Shown: piece by piece, positions 14,897 to 22,580 of the stretch | How the letters are laid out: the number at the start of each line of letters is the position of its first letter | Numbering within the stretch: position 1 is the first letter of the stretch | Source: an uncultured Candidatus Saccharibacteria bacterium | Lineage (GTDB): Bacteria; Patescibacteriota; Saccharimonadia; Saccharimonadales; Saccharimonadaceae | DNA length: 23,967 nucleotides | NCBI GenBank assembly: GCA_937974295.1 | Contig: CALBWN010000009.1 | Coordinates: 1-23,967 of the forward strand | Direction: 5' to 3' | Translations under genes and position numbers: made by a program | Notes under the pieces: model-generated | Seen by the model: only the letters and a program-made list of their open reading frames with translations | Databases searched by the model: none | What the model was told of the DNA's origin: nothing

Positions 14897-15000
14897 TGAT
14901 AAATTGCAAAGGGGGTCTTCACTAGTGTGTAATAGGTGGCGTGAGTATACCACGCAAGAGAGCTTGTAGTTTTCTTATGCTCTCAGATGGTCGTAGCGGT

Positions 15001-15027
15001 AATAAAAATAGCCTGCCACTGCAGACT
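15001..15027 (-). terminator. terminator of tRNA-Gln
   Basis: On the minus strand AGTCTGC and GCAGGCT (7 bp with one T-G) enclose AGTG and are followed by ATTTTTATT. It begins 13 nt after the tRNA 3' CCA. Confidence 0.75.
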
Positions 15028-15039
15028 AAAAATACTATA

Positions 15040-15114
15040 TGGCTGGGGTGGAGGGATTCGAACCCCCGCATGACGGGACCAGAACCCGTTGCCTTACCAC
15101 TTGGCGACACCCCA
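15040..15114 (-). tRNA. tRNA-Gln (anticodon CTG)
   Basis: Minus strand cloverleaf: acceptor TGGGGTG pairs perfectly with CACCCCA; D arm GCC...GGC; anticodon stem ACGGG/CCCGT with loop TTCTGGT, giving anticodon CTG (reads CAG); T arm GGGGG-TTCGAAT-CCCTC. The discriminator base is G and CCA is encoded (15040-15042). The T1-A72 end and G73 are typical glutamine tRNA identity features. It is a single-gene unit with its own promoter and terminator. Confidence 0.97.
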
Positions 15115-15125
15115 TCGCTGTAGAT

Positions 15126-15154
15126 ACTGTAGCACAGGCAGGGGTGGTTTTCAA
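15126..15154 (-). promoter_or_regulatory. promoter of tRNA-Gln
   Basis: Minus strand TTGAAA (15149-15154), 17-nt spacer, TACAGT (15126-15131) with a TGC extension. The predicted start is 4-5 nt before the tRNA 5' end. Confidence 0.7.
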
Positions 15155-15386
15155 GTTGTTTGCATTGAAACTGCTCGGCTTTATAGTATTACCCACTCAC
15201 CCTCTTTCTTGCTGTTCATTCGAAGAGTGGTAGCCTATCGCCAGGCAAACAAGTTCTCTAGCTTAGCACACGAAATGAATGACTTAATAGAGATATTCAT
15301 TCTCCCATTGCACGAGCGGGAAGTGTGAGGCAAGTAGAGGGAGTGAAATCCTCAAGTGCTAGTAGCCAAGGTATCAGGTGTGTAAT

Positions 15387-15893
15387 CTACGAGCGCTGAA
15401 ACTCGTCCTTCACTTCGTGTGCAACATATAGCGCCGCCAGCGCAAACAACAGCGACACGAGCGACACCAGCACGGCCAGTGGCATCATAAATATATTGAG
15501 AATAAGGCCAATAATCGCAAAGAGGCCAATCACCAGCGCGCTGCATACCGCAAGCACCCATCCCTGTTTGCGCCGTTCGCGCAAGGGGAGGACCGCAATA
15601 CCAGTCATAACTGCCTGGGTAATGACGCACAACAATGCCATCACGAGATACACCCGCCGCGCAGTCAGCGACGAAGATGTGTGTGGTGCAACCATCACCA
15701 GCCAAGCACTCACCTTTGCCGTCAAGGCCTGATACAGCTGGATGAGCAAGGATACGCCGTACCCAGCATTGACGATCGCAACCAGCAGCATCATAATCCA
15801 GAGGTTATCACGAAACCACTGCTTCATGGCAGCGCTCATGCGAGGGAGGGGTTGGCAAAGTTTGGTGAGAGTAGTCGTTAGTACATCAATCAT
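15387..15893 (-). CDS. hypothetical four-helix membrane protein
   Basis: 168 residues from ATG 15893. Four predicted transmembrane segments: about 28-52 (LWIMMLLVAIVNAGYGVSLLI), 82-102 (VYLVMALLCVITQAVMTGIAVL), 113-135 (VLAVCSALVIGLFAIIGLIL) and 138-158 (MPLAVLVSLVSLLFALAALY). It ends in a charged tail (HEVKDEFQRS). The loop LPLRERRKQG between helices 2 and 3 is positively charged and probably cytoplasmic. No family recognised. TGA-TATACT ends exactly 6 nt before the ATG, supporting the start and a leaderless transcript. Confidence 0.75.
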   Translation of the reverse strand: MIDVLTTTLTKLCQPLPRMSAAMKQWFRDNLWIMMLLVAIVNAGYGVSLLIQLYQALTAKVSAWLVMVAPHTSSSLTARRVYLVMALLCVITQAVMTGIAVLPLRERRKQGWVLAVCSALVIGLFAIIGLILNIFMMPLAVLVSLVSLLFALAALYVAHEVKDEFQRS

Positions 15894-15899
15894 AATGCT

Positions 15900-15908
15900 A
15901 GTATATCA
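15900..15908 (-). promoter_or_regulatory. extended -10 of the four-helix membrane protein gene, leaderless
   Basis: Minus strand TGA-TATACT, ending 6 nt before ATG 15893. The predicted +1 is the A of the ATG. Confidence 0.65.
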
Positions 15909-15975
15909 TCTTAGGATAAGTCGTCAATTTTGCTCCTTAGCGAGTAGAATATCTCCCCAGAATTACCGGCAAATA

Positions 15976-15984
15976 TGATAAAAT
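15976..15984 (+). promoter_or_regulatory. extended -10 of the SpeD-like gene, leaderless
   Basis: TGA-TAAAAT, ending 6 nt before ATG 15991. The predicted +1 is the A of the ATG. Confidence 0.55.
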
Positions 15985-15990
15985 ATCTCC

Positions 15991-16338
15991 ATGAAAGCAG
16001 AGCGGCTGCAAACAATGACGTTTAAAATCACCGGTGGGAGCGCAGTATGCCTCAATAGCCGGATTGTTGTGCAGCAAGCGTTGCGTGAGATTGCCTGGCG
16101 AGCGGGGCTCTCGGCGGTGCGCTCGGTGAGCCACGACTATGTACCATATGGCATTGGTGTAGCGCTTCTCTTGCCCGAAGCGCATATCGCAGCGCGTACC
16201 TGGCCCGAGACCGGTCTGGCATACGTGACGATGACGACCTGCCAACCAGTTGAAAATGAGATGATCTCTAGCCTCGAACGCGTCCTAGGCGCTGCCTTTG
16301 TCGCCGAGCAGGTCGAGACGGGTGTGGTGAATTTGTAA
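15991..16338 (+). CDS. AdoMet decarboxylase (SpeD)-like protein lacking the pyruvoyl serine
   Basis: 115 residues, the size of the short prokaryotic AdoMetDC proenzyme (about 115-130). The core HDYVPYGIGVALLLPEAHIAARTWPETGLAYVTMTTC matches the SpeD block 'h.F.p.G.sg...l.ESHisiHTWPE.g.a.vd.ftC'. In true SpeD, chain cleavage at Glu-Ser turns the Ser into the pyruvoyl cofactor. Here the pair is Glu63-Ala64, so self-processing and decarboxylation by this route are impossible. The second catalytic His (HTWPE) is Arg69, while Cys84 is kept. The fold thus looks conserved and the classical activity lost. The alternatives are a partner subunit of an active enzyme, a ligand-binding protein or a different chemistry. 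It stands alone, with no speE in the window. Confidence 0.8.
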   Translation: MKAERLQTMTFKITGGSAVCLNSRIVVQQALREIAWRAGLSAVRSVSHDYVPYGIGVALLLPEAHIAARTWPETGLAYVTMTTCQPVENEMISSLERVLGAAFVAEQVETGVVNL

Positions 16339-16454
16339 CAACGTGCGTCGGATCGGAACCTCAACAGATATAAATAACGGGCTCGGCGCTTCTATCGGCT
16401 GAAGCGGTGGAATAGTAATCTACTGTAAGAGAAGGCAAGAGGCTGAGGCTTTGA

Positions 16455-17168
16455 TTATAATGTTTTCAAAGCAATCTTCTGTGCAGTACGTGAGCTGACT
16501 CGGCTCGACGCATTGACGGCAAGTGCAGCCATACCACGCGCAACAGCACGGGTGCGAGCTCGCAATACATCCTTTGTGTTCATCTGTTGCTCACCACCGC
16601 CAGTTTCGGACTGTGTCGCCAGCCATAGTGCTCGCGAGCCGAGGACAAGGCCGCGATGTTTATCGCCCAGCAAACTTTCTGCCATGCTCCAGCGGGGTAT
16701 CATATTGATTTCGTACTGATCCAACGCAGGAGCAAGTGGGATGAGACTGGCCAGCTGCTTGGCCTGAGTCACATCCATCTCAGCCTGGCGCGCCATTGCA
16801 AGAGCCTGCGTTGCAGCCGCTTCGTCGCGATTATTGCCAATCCAATCTCTCAGCGCATAGATGCCAACGTATGATGCGGTGGCCGATCGCTCGCGAAGAG
16901 CGGCGTGGAGTTCTGAGTGTGGGCCGGTCATAGCATGGCTATGAAGATCGTAGGCTCGTGCGATATGAGCTTGTGCTGTTGCTGGCATATCGAGGCGGTT
17001 AAATGCTGTACTCATATCGCGATGGACGCGGCCAAGCCAGAGCCGATCATCATCAAGCTTACCACTGGCAATAATACTCTCTCCAAGTTCAGCAGCCTCT
17101 TTGTGGTGTCCACGTGAGAATTCGGTAATCATCGCATAGTGTTGTTGTCTAAGTTCATGAACATCCAT
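16455..17168 (-). CDS. hypothetical helical (TPR-like) protein
   Basis: 237 residues from ATG 17168 (MDVHELRQQHYAMITEFSRG). It consists mostly of alternating helices with Ala/Arg/Glu-rich text (HHKEAAELGESIIASGKLDDD, LGRVHRDMSTAFNRLDMPATAQAHIARAYDL), which has the look of two or three TPR-like units: small residues at helix contacts and an A-x-x-x-A pattern. The C-terminal quarter is basic with many Ala/Arg/Ser (RARTRAVARGMAALAVNASSRVSS). No signal peptide or membrane segment. A scaffold or interaction role is an inference. TACAAT ends exactly 6 nt before the ATG. Confidence 0.7.
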   Translation of the reverse strand: MDVHELRQQHYAMITEFSRGHHKEAAELGESIIASGKLDDDRLWLGRVHRDMSTAFNRLDMPATAQAHIARAYDLHSHAMTGPHSELHAALRERSATASYVGIYALRDWIGNNRDEAAATQALAMARQAEMDVTQAKQLASLIPLAPALDQYEINMIPRWSMAESLLGDKHRGLVLGSRALWLATQSETGGGEQQMNTKDVLRARTRAVARGMAALAVNASSRVSSRTAQKIALKTL

Positions 17169-17174
17169 AATGTA

Positions 17175-17180
17175 ATTGTA
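17175..17180 (-). promoter_or_regulatory. -10 of the TPR-like gene, leaderless
   Basis: Minus strand TACAAT, ending 6 nt before ATG 17168. A TTGACC lies at 17185-17190 but its spacing is wrong for a -35. Confidence 0.5.
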
Positions 17181-17411
17181 CGACGGTCAAGAAGGATGTG
17201 CAAATTTAGTAGCGTCTTTCGTCTCAACTTGTATCTCCTTGCCGGCACTGTTATTTATCTGATGGAGCAGAGGATACAGCAACTGTTCTGTGGCTCCGGC
17301 TAATTATAGATCCTGCATATTTTTTATGAGATACGAAATATACAAGCTACCAAGCCAAAGAGTTAATTCTCGCCGTCTCAGCAAATCTATTGAACAAATT
17401 GCGTACATACC

Positions 17412-17440
17412 TTGTCAAAACACATGTCCCATGCTATAAT
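17412..17440 (+). promoter_or_regulatory. promoter of the VirD4-like ATPase gene
   Basis: TTGTCA (17412-17417), 17-nt spacer, TGC-TATAAT (17435-17440). The strongest sigma70-type promoter on the plus strand. The predicted start is about 17447, giving an 8-nt leader without SD. Confidence 0.75.
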
Positions 17441-17454
17441 CAAAGCGCGTCATT

Positions 17455-20328
17455 ATGGTATTTTTTACGACGTTTTTCACGATTATTCTGCAGTGGTATG
17501 TGTGGGTACCAGTGGTGATCCTCCTCGGTTATTTGACGTGGCGCAACAATCGACAGGTTGATGTGCTGCGCGAGGTGGAGAGCGAGCTGCTTATCCTCGA
17601 AATCCCCCGTGCTAATGACAAGTCTGAGCTCGCAGCTGAGCAAATGTTTGCCAGCCTCCATGGTATCTTGCGTGATGCGCGCGAGCTCAAAATTAATGAT
17701 GGCTACCAAGAACATCTCAGCTTTGAGATTGCGTCAGTCGGTGGACAGATTCAGTTTTATGTCTGGACGCCGCGTGCACTACGCAACTTCGTTGAGAGTC
17801 AGATTTATTCGCAGTATCCCACGGTGCAAATCCGTACCGCCACAGCCGACTATACGGCGCACGAGCAGCAGCACAATGTCGTCTATACAGCAGAGGTTGT
17901 GCTGGCAGAGAGTGAGTTTTTGCCGATCAAGACTTTTCAGAGCTTTGAGGTTGATCCGCTGGCGGGCATTACAGGCACATTAGCCAAGTTGGAGGATACG
18001 GATGACGAGATTTGGATTCAGATCTTAGTACGCCCTGTGGCAGATGACTGGCACAAAGCATCCGATGCGTGGGTCAAGCGCGTGCGCGGCGGTGGGTTCT
18101 TTGGCGAAGCATTTCACCCAAAGGCGCGGTGGTTTAGCCAGTTCCTCATGGCGCTGTGGCAACCACCCGAAGGCAACATGACGACAGTAACGGAGCTCTC
18201 TGATCGCGACAAAACCCGCATCGCCGAGGCCGAAAAAAAGGCTGCTAAGTTGGGTTACCAGGTTAAGATTCGCGTTGCATATCTTGGCGATAGCACCACT
18301 GATGCGCGGCTGCGCATGCAGGCAATCATTGGCACCTTCAAACAGTATAACAGCACCAACCTCAATGGTTTTACCATGAGTCACGATAGCTTCCGCAAGG
18401 AAGACCTCAACCGCTATAAACTGCGTCTCTTTGCTGACCGCGGCTTTTTGCTTAATATTGAGGAGATGGCGAGTGTCTTTCACTTGCCGCACACCAATGT
18501 CGAAACGCCCAACATCGTCTGGGCAAGCAACAAAACCGCCGAACCACCCAACCGTCTACCTGTCCTCACTGGTCATGCAGCTGACGACGAGAAGATCTCG
18601 GCCTTTGGTCTGACCAACTTTCGGGGGATCAATCACCAGTTTGGTATGCTGCGGAGCGATCGCTCGCGCCACGTCTATATCATCGGCCAGACGGGAGCGG
18701 GGAAGAGTGGTCTGCTGGAGCTCTTTGCTTTGAGTGATATTTATCATAATCAAGGCTATGCTATTATTGACCCGCATGGCGATTTTGCCATCGAGAATAT
18801 GAAATTCATCCCCGAAGCCCGGCTGGATGATGTGGTGTATTTTAACCCCGCAGACGTCGAGCACCCGATTGGCTTTAATCCACTAGAGGTTACCAACCCA
18901 GCGCAGAAATCGACGATCTCATCAGAGGTTATTGGTGTGCTCAAGCGGATGTTTGGTGACAGTTGGGGGCCGCGGCTGGAATATATTTTGCGCTATACCA
19001 TTCTGGCGCTGCTCGATCGGCCCGAGCCTACCATGCTCGATATCACCCGCATGCTGACGGACAAAAAATTCCGCAAAGAGACGATTAGCTACTGCAACGA
19101 TGTGGTGGTGCGGCAGTTCTGGAATGTGGAGTTTGCTAGCTGGTCGGAGAAGTTCCAGACGGAGGCCATCGCGCCAGTACTCAACAAGGTGGGGGCTTTT
19201 ACGGCGAATCCCATTATCCGCAATATTATTGGTCAGACGCACTCGTCATTTAACATTCGCCAGATTATGGACGAGGGCAAGATCTTGGTAGTGAATTTGT
19301 CGAAGGGGTTGATTGGCGAGGATAATGCGGGAATTCTTGGTTCATTCTTGGTTACGAAGATCCAGCTGGCGGCGATGAGTCGTAGCGATATCCTCGATAT
19401 TCACGACCGGCGGCCATTTTATCTCTATGTCGATGAGTTCCAAAACTTCGCAACTGATAGCTTTGCCACTATCCTGAGTGAGGCACGCAAGTATGGGCTC
19501 AACCTCACCGTGGCTAATCAATACATCTCGCAGATGGAGCCAACGGTGCGCGATGCGGTCTTTGGCAACGTCGGGACGATGATTAGCTTCCGCGTCTCGC
19601 CAGACGACAGCCCGATTCTTGCCAAGCAATTTGAGCCGCAGTTTGAGGAGAACGATCTCACACAGATGCATAACCGCAACTTCATCATTAACATGGTGAT
19701 TAATGGCGAAAAGGCACCAGCCTTTAGTGCGACTACGCTTAATTTGCCTGAGGCCAAGCGGAGCCATTTGTCGCGCATTATTGAGCATAGCCGCAAGCTG
19801 TATAGCCAGTCGCGCCAAACGGTGGAGGATACCATTAATGAGCGGATCCATCCGGGCAGTACAGGGGTGAGTGTAACGTTGACAGGTCAGGCGGGGACTT
19901 CAGCAGGATCGTCAGCCACCGTCACAGGCGAAGGCGCAGCCAAGCGCCGCCGACGCCGCCGACGCAAGCCAGCGAATGGCGAAACGCGTGATGAACAATC
20001 GGCCGCGGAACCATCAAGCACCAAGCCAGATAAGCAGGCGAAAAAACCCGCTACTCCCAGCAAAGCTGCCAAATCAACCACTCCTTCACCAAACAAAAAA
20101 CCAGCAAGCACCGCGTCTAAGTCAGCCGCGCCACGCGATCCATCACTTCTTTCCATTCAGCATGCCAAGCCGCGCACCACGATTCCAGCTCAGCTCTTGC
20201 ACCACCAACCGCATACTGTGCAGCCTCAGTCAGACGGTCCGGTGCCCCTGGCTAAGCAGCCTGATAGTGCAACCTCAGAGCACACGCACGATGAGCTTGA
20301 TGACCCAACCTTCTTTGCTTTGCGTTAG
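17455..20328 (+). CDS. VirD4/TraG-type (DUF87-like) AAA+ ATPase with charged low-complexity tail
   Basis: 957 residues. N-terminal transmembrane segment at about 1-25 (FFTTFFTIILQWYVWVPVVILLG), then a region of about 380 residues of mixed alpha/beta without a recognised motif. The P-loop GQTGAGKSG (411-419) is followed by AIIDPHGDF, and Walker B is FYLYVDEFQNF with Asp660-Glu661. SEARKYGLNLTVANQY matches the TraG/VirD4 sensor region. Such ATPases couple or pump DNA or protein substrates in type IV secretion/conjugation or related machines at the inner membrane. The last about 130 residues are Lys/Pro/Ala/Ser/Thr-rich, with K-RRRRRRR-K at 830-838, likely disordered and possibly nucleic-acid or membrane binding. 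No other T4SS gene is in the window. It is followed by parA-parB after 291 nt. Confidence 0.88.
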   Translation: MVFFTTFFTIILQWYVWVPVVILLGYLTWRNNRQVDVLREVESELLILEIPRANDKSELAAEQMFASLHGILRDARELKINDGYQEHLSFEIASVGGQIQFYVWTPRALRNFVESQIYSQYPTVQIRTATADYTAHEQQHNVVYTAEVVLAESEFLPIKTFQSFEVDPLAGITGTLAKLEDTDDEIWIQILVRPVADDWHKASDAWVKRVRGGGFFGEAFHPKARWFSQFLMALWQPPEGNMTTVTELSDRDKTRIAEAEKKAAKLGYQVKIRVAYLGDSTTDARLRMQAIIGTFKQYNSTNLNGFTMSHDSFRKEDLNRYKLRLFADRGFLLNIEEMASVFHLPHTNVETPNIVWASNKTAEPPNRLPVLTGHAADDEKISAFGLTNFRGINHQFGMLRSDRSRHVYIIGQTGAGKSGLLELFALSDIYHNQGYAIIDPHGDFAIENMKFIPEARLDDVVYFNPADVEHPIGFNPLEVTNPAQKSTISSEVIGVLKRMFGDSWGPRLEYILRYTILALLDRPEPTMLDITRMLTDKKFRKETISYCNDVVVRQFWNVEFASWSEKFQTEAIAPVLNKVGAFTANPIIRNIIGQTHSSFNIRQIMDEGKILVVNLSKGLIGEDNAGILGSFLVTKIQLAAMSRSDILDIHDRRPFYLYVDEFQNFATDSFATILSEARKYGLNLTVANQYISQMEPTVRDAVFGNVGTMISFRVSPDDSPILAKQFEPQFEENDLTQMHNRNFIINMVINGEKAPAFSATTLNLPEAKRSHLSRIIEHSRKLYSQSRQTVEDTINERIHPGSTGVSVTLTGQAGTSAGSSATVTGEGAAKRRRRRRRKPANGETRDEQSAAEPSSTKPDKQAKKPATPSKAAKSTTPSPNKKPASTASKSAAPRDPSLLSIQHAKPRTTIPAQLLHHQPHTVQPQSDGPVPLAKQPDSATSEHTHDELDDPTFFALR

Positions 20329-20619
20329 ATAGGTAAATGTAAATGTAAATTTCTCTTCGGTATCTATTGATTATCTACCCTATAGGGGTGTAGCGAGCAT
20401 TTTCGTCGAGGCGGCCGAAGGTACAACATTTAGACATGAGAGAATCCTCGAGTGCAGCGGAGTGAAGCAGTGTAAGCTAAGTCTCGAGCAACAAGAGTAA
20501 AGCACGACAGAGGTAGCCATACAAAAAGCCTCATTTTTCCTGTGCATAACTCCGCTACCTCGCCTCACTAACCAATGTGGGTTATGCTATAATGGAGAGG
20601 ATAAACGGAAATACGGGAC
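20329..20619. other. intergenic region before parA
   Basis: 291 nt. It contains three tandem GTAAAT units (20333-20350), an 8-bp inverted repeat GAGGTAGC / GCTACCTC (20510-20517 and 20554-20561), and a small dyad TAACC-6nt-GGTTA (20569-20584) abutting the parA -10. No parS consensus palindrome and no clear terminator for the upstream gene. Confidence 0.5.
20585..20593 (+). promoter_or_regulatory. extended -10 of the parA-parB operon
   Basis: TGC-TATAAT, 26 nt before the parA ATG at 20620, predicting a leader of about 20 nt. The dyad TAACC/GGTTA (20569-20584) occupies the spacer directly upstream and could be an operator for autoregulation (inference). Confidence 0.6.
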
Positions 20620-21384
20620 ATGACGGCAGTAATTTGTGTAACAAATCAAAAAGGTGGTGTTGGTAAAACGACAACGGCGATTAATGTTGCCTACTATCTG
20701 GCAAAGGCTGGCAAGAAAACCCTCGTCGTCGATTTCGACCCGCAGGGCAATGCCACGAGCGGCCTTGGCATTGATAAGCAGCTGCTCGACGCTACCATGA
20801 CAGAGGTCGTCAAGAGCGAGAAAAAGCTTGCTGATATCATCCAGCCTACCGAGCACAAGAATCTTTTCATCGCACCCGCCCTGCCGCAGCTGGCTAATGC
20901 CGAAGTAGAACTGGCCAAGGCGCAGCACCGTTTTAGCCGTCTCAAAGGGGCGATTGATGAACTAACTGGCTACGACTATATTATTATCGACAGCCCACCA
21001 AGCCTCAGTCTCCTCACTGTCAATGGGCTGATTGCAGCACGCTATGTGCTATTGCCAGTCCAGGCGGAATTCTATGCGTTGGAAGGACTCGGGCAGCTGC
21101 TCGAGACAATGAAGCTGGTGCGCAAAAATATGAATCCAACACTTGATCTTATTGGGGTGCTGCCCACCATGGTAGATGGTCGCACATCGCTCTCGAGCCA
21201 GGTCTTGGCTGAGATTGCGAAGCATTTTCCAGCGAAGGTGTTTGCGGAGTCTATCCCGCGCAATGTCCGCCTGGCCGAGGCACCGAGCCATGGTGCGCCG
21301 ATTGGGGCATATGATCGCTTTAGCCGGGGTGCACGGGCATACAAAGCCGTGACAAAAGAAATAATCGAACGAACGGGGGTATAA
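20620..21384 (+). CDS. parA: chromosome partitioning ATPase ParA/Soj
   Basis: 254 residues, the typical small chromosomal (Soj-type) ParA without an N-terminal HTH. The deviant Walker A KGGVGKTT (11-18), LVVDFDPQGNATSGLG (about 35-50) and DYIIIDSPPSLSLLTVNGL (Walker B region) are all in place, with the conserved signature Lys of the MinD/ParA group (Lys11). It binds DNA non-specifically as an ATP dimer and is stimulated by ParB. It is immediately followed by parB (stop TAA 21382-21384, ATG 21385), giving a tight operon. An extended -10 at 20585-20593 and a weak SD-like GGGAC precede the ATG. Confidence 0.96.
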   Translation: MTAVICVTNQKGGVGKTTTAINVAYYLAKAGKKTLVVDFDPQGNATSGLGIDKQLLDATMTEVVKSEKKLADIIQPTEHKNLFIAPALPQLANAEVELAKAQHRFSRLKGAIDELTGYDYIIIDSPPSLSLLTVNGLIAARYVLLPVQAEFYALEGLGQLLETMKLVRKNMNPTLDLIGVLPTMVDGRTSLSSQVLAEIAKHFPAKVFAESIPRNVRLAEAPSHGAPIGAYDRFSRGARAYKAVTKEIIERTGV

Positions 21385-22299
21385 ATGGCAAAACGAGGCT
21401 TAGGGCGGGGGTTTGATTCGCTGATTCCGGCGGAGCTACTAGACGAATCGTTCGACCCAACTGCCGACCAAGACGACCGGATTAGCGATCTGCGCCAGAT
21501 TAAACTTGCAGAAATCATGCCTGACCCCACCCAGCCACGCCGGGTGTTTGACGAAGCGCTGCTTGATGAGCTCGCTGAGTCCATCCGTGTTCACGGTGTG
21601 TTGCAGCCTATCGTTGTCACCCCTGATAACAAAGGCAACTATGTCATTGTGGCTGGTGAGCGGCGCTACCGAGCTGCTACCAAGGCGGGGCTGGAGAAGA
21701 TTCCAGCGCTGGTGCGTACGCTGTCTGATCAGCACAAGCTCGAACTCTCGCTTATCGAAAACATCCAACGCCAAAACCTCAATGCTATCGAGACCGCCAC
21801 AGCCTATCTCAAGCTGCGCGATCAATTCAACCTCACGCTCGAGCAAATCGGCCAGCGCGTTGGTGGTAAGTCGCCCAGTGCGGTGAGTAATACGCTGCGT
21901 CTCTTGCGCTTGCCTGAGGTAGTGCGCCAAGCAGTAGTCGATGGCAAGCTGAGCGAGGGGCAAGTCCGGCCGCTGATTAGCTTGGATGAAGCGCAGATTG
22001 CGGATATTCTACCCAAGATTATTCAGGAAGAGTGGAGCGCGCGGCGGATCGAGCAGTACCTGGCCATTCTTAAGCGTACCGAGGCAAGTGACTCTGCTCA
22101 AAAGACCGCCAAGGCGCAGCGCCCAGCACCGCCACCGCAGTATACGGCTGCTAGCCAGCGCTTTGAGCAGCAGCTGAGTGCGCCAGTCCAGATCCGCGGT
22201 AATCGCCGCGGGGCAGGGCAGATCGTTATCCGCTTCACCAGCGACGACGACTTCGAGCGGATTATTGGCCTGCTTGAGCATACGCAGGATGAGAAGTAG
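21385..22299 (+). CDS. parB: chromosome partitioning protein ParB/Spo0J
   Basis: 304 residues. The N-terminus KRGLGRGFDSLIP is the ParA-interacting motif common in chromosomal ParB. The CTP-binding N-domain contains QPIVVTPDNKGNYVIVAGERRYRA with the GERRYRA box (about 90-96). LIENIQRQNLNAIETATAY precedes the HTH (LTLEQIGQRVGGKSPSAVSNTLRLLRL), which reads parS. The C-terminus (QIVIRFTSDDDFERIIGLL) is the dimerisation domain. All ParB parts are therefore present. The start directly abuts the parA stop with GGGGG about 6 nt upstream. No full parS palindrome is found in this window, so the centromere site should be elsewhere on the chromosome. Confidence 0.96.
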   Translation: MAKRGLGRGFDSLIPAELLDESFDPTADQDDRISDLRQIKLAEIMPDPTQPRRVFDEALLDELAESIRVHGVLQPIVVTPDNKGNYVIVAGERRYRAATKAGLEKIPALVRTLSDQHKLELSLIENIQRQNLNAIETATAYLKLRDQFNLTLEQIGQRVGGKSPSAVSNTLRLLRLPEVVRQAVVDGKLSEGQVRPLISLDEAQIADILPKIIQEEWSARRIEQYLAILKRTEASDSAQKTAKAQRPAPPPQYTAASQRFEQQLSAPVQIRGNRRGAGQIVIRFTSDDDFERIIGLLEHTQDEK

Positions 22300-22319
22300 C
22301 GAAATAAAGTGTAATATAC

Positions 22320-22349
22320 AATAAACCTTCCTAGAGTAGAAGGTTTATT
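22320..22349. terminator. terminator hairpin between parB and lepB
   Basis: AATAAACCTTC and GAAGGTTTATT form a perfect 11-bp stem with an 8-nt loop, 21 nt after the parB stop. A/T-rich arm ends supply a short T-run on both strands, so it could serve the converging transcripts from both sides. Confidence 0.65.
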
Positions 22350-22580
22350 TATTGTGGTCAAAGACTGCTGATGAATGCAATACAAGTTCTCTGTAATAGT
22401 GAATGTATATCTAGAATATTCATATCCTGAACGAAAAGGTCTGGAGATAATAGTCAGTTTCAGTTTGTGGCTGGCTAGGCTATGATGGGGCTCAAACCAA
22501 ACGAAGAACAAGAGGAAATCTAAATACTAAACTAACCATTTCCTATACAAGAGTAAAGGCAACAAGATGAGTTAGTAATA

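Larger units (their letters stand above)
17169..17454. other. divergent intergenic region, 286 nt
   Basis: It separates the helical hypothetical gene (minus) and the VirD4-like gene (plus). It holds the two promoters at its ends (17175-17180 minus; 17412-17440 plus). I see no ORF, RNA gene or convincing operator in the middle. Confidence 0.5.

Noticed and set aside
17108..17121. Second CACGTG site resembling parS
   Set aside because: Only the six-base core matches well; it is inside a gene and the flanks are poor.
18025..18492. Antisense ORF of 155 codons within the VirD4-like gene
   Set aside because: Shadow of a strong coding frame, with no promoter, SD or recognisable protein features.
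20333..20350. Three tandem GTAAAT units as iterons or an origin
   Set aside because: Too short and few, no DnaA boxes or AT-rich unwinding region recognised nearby; more likely chance.
22490..22521. Short plus-strand ORF of 13 codons (MMGLKPNEEQEEI) between parB and lepB
   Set aside because: No SD at proper spacing and no promoter; too short to support.
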